A stretch of 64,000 bases of DNA from Isoetes taiwanensis (lineage: Eukaryota; Streptophyta; Lycopodiopsida; Isoetales; Isoetaceae): assembly GCA_021234155.1 (NCBI GenBank), contig JAJEKV010000191.1, positions 465,806 to 529,805 of the forward strand, written 5' to 3'. The number at the start of each line of letters is the position of its first letter. Position 1 is the first letter of the stretch. A program made the translations under genes and the position numbers. A model generated the notes under the pieces. It did not search any database, was not told the origin of the DNA, and saw nothing but the letters and a program-made list of their open reading frames with translations. This document shows, piece by piece, positions 52,602 to 62,730 of this stretch.

Positions 52602-52844
52602 AATTTTGCACTATACTTTTCTGTCATTAGTTTATTTTTTTTTTATATGCAATGTCGAAAACATTGAATCCTGTGATGCCCTCCAGCCAGTATGACCAAC
52701 CCCAAGAAACTACATATTTTCATTAATGTGTAGTTTCATGGGGTTGATAAGACTGGCTAAAGACCATCACAGAATTCAAAGTTCACAACATCACGCAGAT
52801 GATATGATATATTCTTTTTTTTTTGAATATCCAAATATACATAC

Positions 52845-53088
52845 CTTTTTCAGACGTTCTTTTGGCCATGCTACAAATGTGCCCACGCTTTCACCAACTG
52901 TATCGCCACCGGGATGTCTTCTTGGAAGAGCCTCATCTTCATAATTGCAGTTTAGAATAGAAATCTTACAGAAACTGTTTCCAAGAGGAACACCATGACA
53001 CATAGAACTTGGATTCAAATCTTCGATTTTACACAATCCTACTCGGCGCTTCAAGTTTGCTGTTAAAAGATAGCATTCTTCTCCGACA
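52845..53088 (-). pseudogene. DUF8039-like exon
   Basis: Minus-strand exon 53088-52845 with a CAG acceptor (after TTTATCAG) and donor AAAAAG|GTATGT, 81 codons plus one base. It encodes CHGVPLGNSFCKISILNCNY, then GGDTVGESVGTFVAWPKERL. The PLG..CK..I, GGDT.GE..G.FVAWPK pattern is that of DUF8039, a domain of uncharacterised plant proteins often found in or near transposon-borne genes. The exon is fully open. Neighbouring exons were not identified. It runs opposite to the ORFs on either side. Confidence 0.6.
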
Positions 53089-53133
53089 CTGATAAAGAAC
53101 CAGAATGCATTGTAAAAAATAGAGGACGAAAAA

Positions 53134-53586
53134 TTGAGAACAAGAGAATGCATTCGAATTCACCATAGTTCAGCAGACATCGAATGGGAATTGAAGGCGG
53201 CTCGATCGAATGGATTGAAGGCGGCTCGATCGATCGAATGGGATCGAACGGATCTTGGGCGCTCTGATAGTCGATTGTTCTTGGGCGCTCTGATACTAGG
53301 AATGATCTTGGGCCTCGATAGTAGGTGGCCGATTAGGTGGTAGTAGATTGCCACATATGCGTTTCTTGAAATTAATAATTAATTGTTATCTTGAAATTGC
53401 ACTAAAAAGAAAAACACAATTTAAATTTGTAAATGAGCGGGACGGGCGGTTAATTAAGGCGGTATAAATTTAAAAGGACGCGAATTTGAATTTACGGTTG
53501 TAAATCTGACGGCCTAGATTATGAACGCATACATATAAGTTTAAACCAAAACCCCAGTCTCATACTATCCGCGACTTGCGCTTCTA
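53134..53586. other. Short repeats and possible promoter region
   Basis: 53185-53255 repeats GGCGGCTCGATCGAATGG; 53255-53310 repeats TCTTGGGCGCTCTGATA. 53430-53586 is unique sequence just upstream of an ATG at 53587 and might serve as a 5' region. No exon was recognised. Confidence 0.5.
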
Positions 53587-55396
53587 TGGCGTCTAGAGGA
53601 TCTGGCCGCCGCCGGCTTTGGTAGAGGTGGGCGACACCAAAGCACAAATCCCAAGCACGGAGGTCAAACAAGCGTAAAGCACCTAATCCAACAAGCGCCT
53701 CGGGGTAATTGATCCGTTTTGTTTTGTAATTGATTTACGTGTCCCTTTTATTGTTAGGTTTCTAGGATGTTTTTCAACCTTTGTGTATTTTTCACGTATG
53801 CGTGTCTCTGTGTATTGTCTACCTTTCATATTGTTTTACGTGTCATTTCTAACGCTTTTACTACCTTGTTTTGTGTGTTTTTGTTATAATCTTCTCCTTT
53901 ACTCCGATATGTTTTTGTTGGAACAATTCTCCATTTTGTATAATGTAGACCGTGTAAGTCTTTACTACAGATTCTCCAGTTCTTTTGACAAGTCTTTTTG
54001 TAGCCTAGTATGTCTCTTATAAAAGAGAAGTGTCTCAGGGTCCCCTCTTAAGAACGCCAGCTCGGCGCGATTTATAATTATGAGTGGTTTTGGTTGTCTC
54101 TGCTACTTTCCCTGTGTACAATTTATGTTTTTGAAAGTAAGGCGTCTATGAAAACGCGCTCGGCGCGATTTCATTACTCACCACATGATTGTAACTTTCA
54201 GGATCTTCTAAAAATGTGAAAAGAAAAGCAAAGCCCCACTTGAAAATCTGCACAGGGTCCAGGGACATCTGCACAGAAAAAACCAAGAACGGATGAAGAT
54301 GTATCGATTGCATTTGGCACACGCCAGACCATTGACGATATCTGACGAAATAATGAAGGCTCGTGTAGAGCCTCCATGTCCGTAAGAAGATCTACCAGAG
54401 GGCTCTGAATGGTATGTGGAGATCTTCAAGACTAGCGGAAAGACAGATGTGATTTTCATGTCTAGAGTTAAGGAAACAGATCAAATGAAGAAACAAGGTA
54501 TTCTGATCACATGCGAAGAACAGGACGATTCTTATCGTTCGTGATTACTTGAAGCGGTCGAAAAATAAAAAGTATTGAAGAAGTTAAATTATCTGCAGTG
54601 CTAGTTCCTTTAAAGAGATCGCCCTAAGAACGGATGAGGCCGCATATAACCTCTTCAAATTTGGTGGTCGTGGTGATCTATTGACACCAAAAAAATATGT
54701 GAAGGTCTCTCACCGTGAGAAGAGCAATCAAGACAAGGCACAAAACTAGTCTCAGTACCTACAAGCTTTAAAAAGAGAAGGAAGATGCAAGTTCTAGAGC
54801 CGGGAAACACCGGGCGTTCTAGGCATTACACGATATGACTAGTGATGATGACAAGGCGAGACAGTTAGAGGCCATGAGCAAACTCAAGAAATATGCTGAC
54901 AAGTATCCACTGGGCCTTAGCTTCACGCATCCTATCCATGTCGACAGGCTTTTCAGGTCCACGAAGGCTATGTTTGTCAGCAGAAGATTTGACAAGCAGC
55001 ACGCAATGGAAATAGTCAACAGCATGATAGAAAACCCAGGACAAAAAGCCAATGCCGGCAGATGTGGTGCCTTTTTGATATGAAGACGAAGAAGGTGTTG
55101 ATATGGAATAAACTTGAAGATTTAACTGGCAACCTCGATATTCACTTCATGATAATAGATGGCCAGCATTCAGTGGAGGCGCAGAAGGTTTTGATCAGTC
55201 AAGCACAAAAAACTGGAAATCAGTTATTCTATAGACTGTATTCAGTCAGAAATTGCCGATTCCTCAGTGGCTCCACAACAGCAGCAGAATTAGCCGAAAT
55301 CAGCGCGCTACTGAATGACATGGGAAAGACATTCCTATACAAAAGGTATTTTATGTTCCACACATATGCGTTCCAAATCGCCAAAGCGCCGTTTTA
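53587..55396 (+). pseudogene. Broken gene with IDGQHS motif (ParB/DGQHR-like?)
   Basis: Exon 1 is about 53587-53706 (ATG GCG TCT..., Arg-rich start, donor near GTAATT). The intron to 54201 carries palindrome cluster C. Exon 2, 54202-55396 (TTTCAG acceptor), is read in shifting frames: RTDEDVSIAFGTRQTIDDI, EGSEWYVEIFKTSGKTDVIF, KYADKYPLGLSFTHPIHVDR, KKVLIWNKLEDLTGNLDIHF, then MIIDGQHSVEAQKVLIS and a stop after AFQIAKAPF. IDGQH(R/S)..A is the signature of ParB/DGQHR-type folds; whether this is truly one is uncertain. At least four frame breaks or stops interrupt it. A palindrome lies 25 bp beyond the stop. Confidence 0.5.
54055..54167. repeat. GC palindrome cluster C (two copies, in an intron)
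   Basis: A worn CGCCAGCTCGGCGCGA at 54055-54070 and CGCGCTCGGCGCG at 54155-54167, both followed by ATTT and located in the presumed intron before 54202. Confidence 0.8.
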
Positions 55397-55420
55397 ATCT
55401 AATCACGTATTTACAAGAAA

Positions 55421-55433
55421 CGCGCCTGGCGCG
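55421..55433. repeat. GC palindrome D, target of Helitron H3
   Basis: The perfect 13-mer CGCGCCTGGCGCG, followed by A (55434) and then the H3 insertion; the sequence resumes TTTCTTC at 60081. The empty site would read GAAACGCGCC..GGCGCGATTTC, extending the dyad. Confidence 0.92.
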
Positions 55434-55565
55434 ATCTTATCTTATATTATAATGTTATTGTGTAAGTGTTGGACCCAGCCCTAATTTGGGCGGCCCAGAT
55501 TTGATGAAATCAATGGAGGAGATGATGCGACGTCAAAATTTTTAAGATAACATGGGTTTTTTTTT

Positions 55566-55797
55566 CTAGGGTTAGCGAGGGCGGCAGGGTACGCTCGAAG
55601 CTGCTAGCTCCTCCTCGAACGCATCTTCCGGAACAATCTCGAGTTGTGGAATTTGCGGATGGTTGAGTTGGGTACTGGCCATAGCAATAGAGTTCAAAGA
55701 ACCCACGGTTGAATTGAATCGCCTTCCAGCCAATCTATCGGCACTTCCCAACATCCGGTGCAACCTCGAACCCGAGTCCTTTTTCCGTCCTCATGGT
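55566..55797 (+). other. Exon-like segment near H4 5' end
   Basis: Plus frame from about 55590 encodes SSSSNASSGTISSCGICGWL, then EFKEPTVELNRLPANLSALP, and ends at CATG|GTAATC, a good donor. It could be a captured first exon. Not recognised; the opposite strand is also open for 63 codons, so the strand is uncertain. Confidence 0.35.
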
Positions 55798-56390
55798 AAT
55801 CTTTCTTTTCTTTAACATTCGATCTGTTTTAGTTTTGATCTGGGTTGTTCCTTGATGCTAATCACGCATGAAATCTTAGGGATTTGAAACGTTTTCTATG
55901 CGAAATGAAGAATCTGGTTCTAATGCGGGTGAATCTGATTTCTTTACAAACAGCGAGGTAAAATATAAAGGTGCAAGCATACAAACACTTCATTTTCTTA
56001 AGATCTCATTGTAGCCAATTGAACGAGGGTTTTTGAGCGGGAAGTTTCTCTATGCTTCGGTGGCGGAGAGGTCCCATATGCTCTTAGGATCATAAATGCG
56101 CAATGGATTGTTTTCGACAATAGAGTTTTTTCTGCCCATGTATAGCTTTGTTCCTGCGAGAATTTTCAAAGCGGTATTAAGCGTCTTTCTTAGCAAAGCA
56201 TGTTCATTTCTACTTTACTGGGTTTGAAAACGCATTTCTTTAAAGTGCGAGATACCTAGCTAGATGGAAAAATGGTAAGCCGATATTCTTTCTTTTTTAC
56301 ACGCTTTCCGGTTTCATGGCATTCCAATTTGTGAGCACTCTATTTGTCGGGGCATTTTTAAACGAATCATTTTTGCTTTTGTTACCACAG

Positions 56391-56930
56391 GGACCCAAAG
56401 TTGATATCTGGAACTATAACAGTCGAAACCCATCAATAGCTTAAAAATACAATTACTTCAATGAGATTCAATCCGGGAGAGCGGATATTTTCTTACTACT
56501 ATCGCCAATGATTGCAAAGATCTCGCATTTATGATATACCAATGAACACTTCTTTGAGGAAGATGATTATGCGAGCAGAGAATACAATTTCTTTGGAACT
56601 CACAAGAAGCCTTCAATTTCACCGAGTAAATGATTGTAATTGCTATAGTTATGACATGAAAGGGTTGAAGTCTGTTACATGTATTCACAAGGGTCATGTG
56701 TCTCTGAATGGATAGTGAGTATAGCCCACCTGGTCGAGAATTTGTTACCTGTTCTTATGATAAGCAATCGAGAATATTTGAGTATAATGCGATTAATACG
56801 AAGGGAGGTATATCTAACAAAAGGCTCATAGCATGTGTCATTTGCAACACTAAAAGAGAAGTTTGCGAATAGGCATAAAAGAACCCTTTGCCCGCCACAA
56901 AGGTTTGCCGTGCACTTAGAAGGTATAGTT
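56391..56930 (+). pseudogene. DCAF13: DCAF13/SOF1 WD40 fragment captured in H4
   Basis: 56391-56441 follows a CCACAG acceptor and encodes GPKVDIWNYNSRNPS. About 56455-56700 carries RFNPGE, YDIPMNTSLRKMIMRAENTI and CNCYSYDMKGLKSVTCIHKG in shifting frames. 56711-56793 encodes DSEYSPPGREFVTCSYDKQ and SRIFEYNA. These are successive WD40 blades of DCAF13 (yeast Sof1), a nucleolar 18S rRNA processing factor and CUL4 substrate receptor. Several frameshifts and a missing N-terminus and C-terminal Sof1 domain make it a dead fragment. It lies on the same strand as H4. Confidence 0.85.
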
Positions 56931-57424
56931 CTTTAGTACTTGATTTCGTTATGTTTTGTTGTTAATTTGGAGCACCAGTACGTTAATTATGGCCTTATTA
57001 GTTGAAAAAGGCTTTGAAATTCAATTGCTTAATCTACTATAGAGTTTGAATACAATGGCTCATGCATAAGAAATTTTGGAAAAGATGGTGTTGGAGGCGT
57101 GTTAAGGGCTCCACATGGACCGTGTTAAGGGCTCCACATGGACATGTAAGTTTCTAGCTCAATTGGATATTTACCTTACATGAGTTTTGAATGACAAAAC
57201 TTTAAATGGCGGAATTCTTATTTAAACGAATTATGTTGTAGATCCCGTCAAGTAAAAGTTTTTGTCACTTGGAAAATCAACTTGCAATGATGTTGTTGTT
57301 GCTGAAAAATGTCAAAAGGATACGTGTTCCAACTTGGTCCGATAGGCTCATTCCACTATTTGTTTGCCCATAACTACTTATTCTCATTTATGCCGCTTTA
57401 GAGGATCTTTGGATAGCAGCAATA

Positions 57425-57543
57425 TGTGGAATGTGTGAACATATAAGAAGCTCCTTATATAAACTGTGGAATGTGTGAACATATAAGAAGCTCCTTATAT
57501 AAAACACAATGTGTGAACATATAAGAAGCTCCTTATATAAACA
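57425..57543. repeat. 40-bp tandem repeat, three copies
   Basis: Unit TGTGTGAACATATAAGAAGC plus CTCCTTATATAAA, three successive copies with the first two almost perfect, near the 3' side of H4. Confidence 0.95.
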
Positions 57544-58079
57544 CAACTGGCTTAGTTTTCTACAATTTTATAAAATACAAGGTAAGAAGATAGTTGAATA
57601 GGACCAAAACAATTGTGGCACACCTCTTGAAATATAACCGGAATGATACTTGAACAAGAACAAAATTGACATTCATTTCAATTAACGTGTTCAAAAAACG
57701 GAATGAGCGTAATACCCAATTATCAATATTGCTTGCAAGCATAAATGGGCATGGTTATGATGCCATTCATCTTTTATCTAAATAATTCATTCCAGATATT
57801 TATATTATGCAATAATATATATTCTTTCAGATTGCATATTTTAGAGTATATGCATAATGGAGTCCTCCTTGGTATCATTTAGCAGTTCCCAACATAAGTT
57901 CCTAACATATGCCCAGCAACTCATAGACATCAACAACTCATAGAGGCACTTGCAATCTACCGGTTCCCAAAATGATCCAATGGTCAAAACTTATTGTACG
58001 CAAATGCACAGCTCAAATGGCCTAGAAGTTAATGTATATGCAAATGCTTAGGTTCCCAACATTTACATGTTTCGAAATT

Positions 58080-58100
58080 ATGCCCAGCAACGCTGGGCAC
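58080..58100 (+). other. 3'-terminal hairpin of Helitron H4
   Basis: Stem TGCCCAGC / GCTGGGCA with a short loop, then CCATTACTAG. Identical on this strand to the minus-strand ends of H2 and close to H1. Confidence 0.9.
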
Positions 58101-58225
58101 CATTACTAGTATTATAATGTTGTGTAATGGACCGCACCCTAAATCGGACGGTCGAGGATTTGATTGACCAATGGTGGAGATGATGTGTGCGTGTCTTCAA
58201 CTAAAATTTCATCTTGACTATGGCT

Positions 58226-60052
58226 TCAATATGAAAGGGAAAAGAAAAGGAAAAGGGAAAAGGGAAAAGGGGAAGGGGAAGGGGAAAAGGAAAACGATGA
58301 AAGGGAAAAGGGAAAAGGGAAACAAAAAAGGGGAAGGGAAAAGGAAAAACGATGAAAGGGAAAAGGGAAAACTATGAAAGGAAAAGGGAAAAGGAAAAGG
58401 GAAGGGAAAAGGAAAAGGAAAAAAAAAGATGAAAGGGAAAAAGGGAAAACGGAAAAGGGAAAATGAAAACGGAAAAGGGAAAAGGGAAAAGGAAAAAGGA
58501 AAAAGGGGCTGAAAAAAAAAACGATGAAAAAAAGGGAAAAGGAAAAGGAAAAGGAAACGGAAAAGGGAAGAGAAAAGGAAAATGATGAAAAAGGGAAAAA
58601 GGAAAAGGGGAAGGAAAAGGAAAACGATGAAAGGGAAAAGGGAAAAGGGAAAAGGGAAAAAGAAAAAGGAAAAATGATGAAAGGGAAAAGGGAAAAGGGA
58701 AAAGGGAAAAGGAAGAGGGAAGGGAAAAGAAAAACGATGAAAGGGAAAAGGAAGAGGGGAAGGGAAAAGGAAAAAAGATGAAAGGGAAAAAGGGAAAAGG
58801 GGAAAAGGAAGAGGAGAAGGGAAAAGGAAAAAGCGATGAAAGGGAAAAAGGGGAAAAGGGAAAAGGGAAAAGGAAAAGGAATAAAAGGAAAGGTAAGAGG
58901 AAAAGGAAAGAGAAGGAGAAAAGGAAAATGGAAAGATAAAAGAAAATAGAAAAAGGAATAGAATAGGCGAGGGGGGAACGGAAAAAGAGCACCCGAGAAA
59001 GGGTAAGAAGTAAAAAGGTGAGAAAAGGAGAAAAAGGTAAGGGAAAATAAGAAAAAGGTTGCAAAGTCTATGGGAAAAAAGAAAAGTAAAAAGGAAAAAG
59101 AGAGGGGGAAAAGGAAAAAGAGAACTTGGGAAAAGGGAACCGAGAAAAGAGAAAAAATGAAAGGGCGTGAAAAAGGGGAAAAGAGAAAAGGGTGAAGAAA
59201 GAGAAAAAAGGAAAGCAAAAGAGCATCGAGAAAAGGAAGAGGAAAAGGATGGAAAAATGAGGAAAAAGGTGGGGGAATTAGAATAGACAAAGGGTAGGGA
59301 GCAAGGAATAGGAAAAGAGGAAGGAGAAAAGGGCACGAGAAAAAAAGGGAAGAGGGAAAGGGTGAGGAAATAGAAGAAAGAAAGGGAAAAAGAGTATGGA
59401 AAAGAAAAGAAAAAAAAAGAAACAAGAAAGGAGAAAGTGGAAAGGGGAAAAGGGGGAAGAAGATGGGGAAAGAAGGAAAAAAAGGGTACATAAAAAAAAG
59501 TTGAGAAAAGGGAATGGAAAGAAGAGGCATATGAAAAGCGAAAAGAAACGGGAAAGGGAAAATGTAAAGGAAGGGGAAAGAAAGGAAAGGAAAAGGAACA
59601 TTGCAAAGCAAAAGGGTGGGGAAAGTATGAAAAGGAATGGAAAGTTGAAATGAAAAGGGGAAGCGGAAAAAGGAGAAGGGGAAAGCAAAAAGAGCATGAG
59701 GAAAAGAGGAGAGAGAAATGGGAAAAGAGATGGGGAAAAGGGGGTGATCAAGAGGAAAGAGGGTGGGGAAAGGAAGAAAAAAGGACATGAAAAAGGTAAG
59801 CAAAGAGAACGAAAAAAAATGCATGAGAAACAGGAAAGAGCAAAGGAAAAGGAAAAAGGAAGAGGAAGGAAAGGGGAAAAAGGAAAGGAAAGAGAGTAGT
59901 GGAAAAAAAGGATGGGAAGAAAGCGGGGAAAGATAAAAAGGAAGGGAAAAGGCGATAAGAAAAAAAAGAAAAAGGAAAAGGGAAAGGGGAAGGGAAAAGG
60001 GGAGGGAGAAAGAAAAAAAAAAAAGGAGAATAAAAAAAAAAAAGAAATTAAA
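58226..60052. repeat. 1.8-kb polypurine tract inside H3
   Basis: The plus strand is nearly all A and G (GGGAAAAGG words), punctuated by ACGATGAAAGGGAAAAGG repeats in the left part. It mirrors 4976-6866 of H1. Its long Lys/Glu/Gly and Phe/Pro frames are artefacts. Confidence 0.93.
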
Positions 60053-60124
60053 GGTTCCTAATTTATGCCCACATTACTAGTTTCTTCATATGGTCTGCGA
60101 TTTTCTAAATCGTGATTAGCAAAA

Positions 60125-60277
60125 CGCCGCCGGCGCGCTTTTTATGTTGAAGAAAAAAAAAAGATTAGGGGAAAAAGGATTTAAAAAAAACGGATTAGCG
60201 CCAATTTTCATCATGAAGAAATCGCATGCGCCGATTTGTAAAAAAATACGCGATTAAAGGGAAACGCCACCGGCGCT
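60125..60277. repeat. GC palindrome cluster E (three or four worn copies)
   Basis: CGCCGCCGGCGCGC (60125-60138), AAATCGCATGCGCCGATTT (60220-60238), CGCCACCGGCGCT (60265-60277) and a weak AGCGCC at 60197. Each has an A-rich left and T-rich right flank as in the other clusters. Confidence 0.7.
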
Positions 60278-60339
60278 GCTTTTTATATTGTTACATAAAA
60301 GAAGGTAGACTGCTTATTTTTTTATCTAACGCCCATATT

Positions 60340-60797
60340 TTTGCAGTCCAGATGTGGAGCAGCGAAGGCGACGCCAGAACTAATGGATCGAATATGGAAA
60401 CCAATGTCGACCGTAAGGGAAAGGGCAATCTAAGAGTGTCAATTCAAATTACTAGAAAGGACACCGCGGGATAAACCATAATACAGACAAGAACAAGGGC
60501 ACTAGATCAAAGAAGAAAAAGGATGGACCAAGTCGGCAATTAAGAGCAAACGGTGCCAAAGGATGCCCGCAAGATTGTTTTTCTTTTGACCAGGTATGGG
60601 AAAAGTGGAACGATTTTGGGACGCCTATTCGAAAAAAAAAAAAAAAGAAGCCGCCGATTCGTATGGCGTAGGGGAAAAATCCGCAAAGATAAAAGCCTAT
60701 TTTTGATATAGGTATCACAAAATGAGAAAGGCACAAGGATTGGATGATGCGTAATTAATCTCTGTTCTAGATAGTTTGTCGAAAGGAAGTTATCTTA
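60340..60797 (+). other. Unidentified Lys-rich exon-like segment
   Basis: After a TTTTTGCAG acceptor (ends about 60346) one frame reads MWSSEGDARTNGSNMETNVD to a stop at 60472. Another frame around 60480-60660 reads KKKKDGPSRQLRANGAKGCP, then FSFDQVWEKWNDFGTPI. Basic and low complexity; likely the continuation of the palindrome-associated gene region, and broken. The right edge is the H5 insertion point. Confidence 0.35.
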
Positions 60798-61036
60798 TCT
60801 TATATTATAAAGTTATTCAGTAGTGTTGGACCCAGCCCTAATTTAGGACGGGCTAGGATTAAAATGAGCGTGATCCGACGATCCAAAATAACCAAAACAA
60901 AGCTGCCACTTCACGCTTTTTTGGGCGGCCATCGATAGCATCGACAACATCGAAGCCTCCTAACATAGACTTTCGGAACCTCCGTGGTGGAGGTTTTTAT
61001 TTAGGCTCGAAAATGATGGATGTGTGTTTTATTTCA

Positions 61037-61262
61037 GCCAGGCCTATCACTCGCTTGCCAAAGTCGCGGAAGAAAGCTCAAGTGGAGCTCTACAAACCCG
61101 ATAATTAGTTATTGAGAAAGCCAAGGCGGATCCGGTCAGATTTTTAATTTCAGAGCAGTGTCCAATCACTCGCTTTTGCTAAAGTCGTGGAAGAAAGCTC
61201 AAGTGGAGCTCTACAACCTGATAGTGTAAGTAGTTTTTATCGCTATTTTAGAAAGCCAAGGC
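61037..61262. repeat. Tandem duplication (~128-bp period) near H5 5' end
   Basis: CACTCGCTT..CTAAAGTCG.GG and AAGAAAGCTCAAGTGGAGCT recur at 61048-61135 and 61168-61262, with GAAAGCCAAGGCGGATC in both. One frame reads KSRKKAQVELY in each copy, so a captured exon may be involved; not identified. Confidence 0.75.
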
Positions 61263-62730
61263 GGATCTCATCAAGGAGGTGCCATTATCCATTTTGTTGC
61301 TATCCCGATTAAACCTTTGTTCTCCAAAAAAATAACTCGAGTTTATTGTTACCGATCTTTAAGGTCCATAAAGCCTTTAAGGAAGCCCGTAAATATTCTA
61401 AGGTCGGAGGGAAAAAGCTACAAATATATCACTATTCCAACCTGAATAGAACTTCCGTGTTTTACCGATGCAAAATATCCGCATGTAGCTTGCTTAACGC
61501 TTTTATGATATTCTTAATATTTGGCTATAGCTTTTTGTGCGCTTGGGCCTTTCGTAGTAGGAGAGCTTATTCTTTATCTTTTTTTTTTTTGTCTAGGGTT
61601 GAGAGCTTCCCCCTTCTCCCAAGAAAAATGGTGTGCATCGACAGCGAATCGCGGATGATCCATGCAGAGGCAATGCAATTACCGAAATACTTTCTATCAT
61701 ATTCTTTCATGGCCTTCCGCTGCGAAATTATAACAAAAAATTGTTGGCTATGTCCTTGCTAAGATGAAAAGAAAGCTATTTGTCATCATAACCTTTCATG
61801 GCCCGAAATTAGGGTCCGGCTACTAAGCTTATGAGCCAGAGCTGGATAAGATGGATTAAATAACATCTTCAAAAAGTTTAAGACCTAAAGATATTGAGGC
61901 TAAATGCTCTTGCCGAGGATGCTTTGAGGTCCGAGGAAAATGTTTAAGATATAAAGCGAGCTTTTAAGGGGTCCGATGTTAAAGGCAGAGGCCTTGATGG
62001 AAAAGGCAAGAAGGATGCGTTTTGATAAAAAGAGCATTTGAGCAAGGAAGCTAAGGAATCCCATGGTGGAGGTGGGGGAGAAGGCGAGACATGAAAGCGT
62101 GTCTAGCACAACGTAGAGGGGGGAAAACATGAAGCACCGGAGTCGGATAAAGCATGGTATTTAAATGAAGCATTGTTCCAAATAATAGTTTCAAATGCCA
62201 TTTTGCAATGCCCAATAATTCGGTGACTTTTAAACCGATATGCTTAAATTACCAAGATTCTTGATTTTGAAATTCAATTCATGCTGTTTGACCATATACG
62301 TGCTTAACCGATATTAGGTTCCAGCTTTGTTGGTTTATAAAGTGGTCAATAGTATATTTAAATGCGGCATTGTTGCGGTCAATAGTTCCACCCTTTTAAT
62401 GATGTTCGCAGTGCCTTTTAAACTAATATATGCTTTTATTACCATTGCATTTTTAATGTTAATCCGCTTTGAAATTCCATTCGTGTTGTTTTGATTATAT
62501 AGAGACTTACTCATTAGCTTCAAATGCTTTATAAATGACATCTCATTTTATGTCAGCTTTTGTGAAATTTGAAGTGAATACTATAGAATATATAAAGATT
62601 GCCAAAGCTTCGCTCCTCAGATTCATGAGATCTTATTCATGGATTATTGCAGTCACAGGAAGATCGTGTAGATTTTATGAGCTAAATGTGGTTCTAAAAC
62701 AAATCTAACAAGAGAGCATGTCGAAGGTGG
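61263..62730. other. Nothing firmly recognised
   Basis: Frames up to 138 codons exist (61346-61762) but look like mixed intron/exon composition. A purine-rich stretch at 61930-62130 has basic coding flavour (EALMEKARRMRFDKK) but is interrupted by stops. No repeat ends were seen. Confidence 0.4.

Larger units (their letters stand above)
55440..58109 (+). mobile_element. Helitron H4 (non-autonomous, carries a DCAF13 fragment), nested in H3
   Basis: It begins TCTTATATTATAATGTTATT at 55440 after A (55439) and ends with the shared hairpin, CATTA and CTAG at 58106-58109 before T (58110). It is 2670 bp. It interrupts H3 between its fifth and sixth bases, so H4 is the younger insertion. The first ~45 bases and the last ~35 match H2. 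It carries host exons and no Rep/helicase. Confidence 0.93.
55435..60080 (+). mobile_element. Helitron H3 (polypurine family), split by H4
   Basis: H3 consists of 55435-55439 (TCTTA) and 58110-60080 (TATTATAATGTTGTGTAATG through ATTACTAG), joined when H4 is removed. Flanks are A (55434) and T (60081). Its 5' end matches H1 for over 80 bases (GGACCGCACCC, GGACGGTCGAGGATTTGATT). Its cargo is the reverse-complement-looking twin of H1: 58226-60052 is nearly all A and G. The 3' end reads ATGCCCACATTACTAG, so the terminal hairpin has been deleted. It is doubly disabled. Confidence 0.9.

Noticed and set aside
58171-59899. Long frames (up to 532 codons minus) in the polypurine tract
   Set aside because: Same artefact as in H1; no domain character and frames overlap in every register.
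61346-61762. 138-codon plus-strand frame as a gene
   Set aside because: Mixed composition with a poly-Phe stretch and no recognisable domain; likely chance opening.
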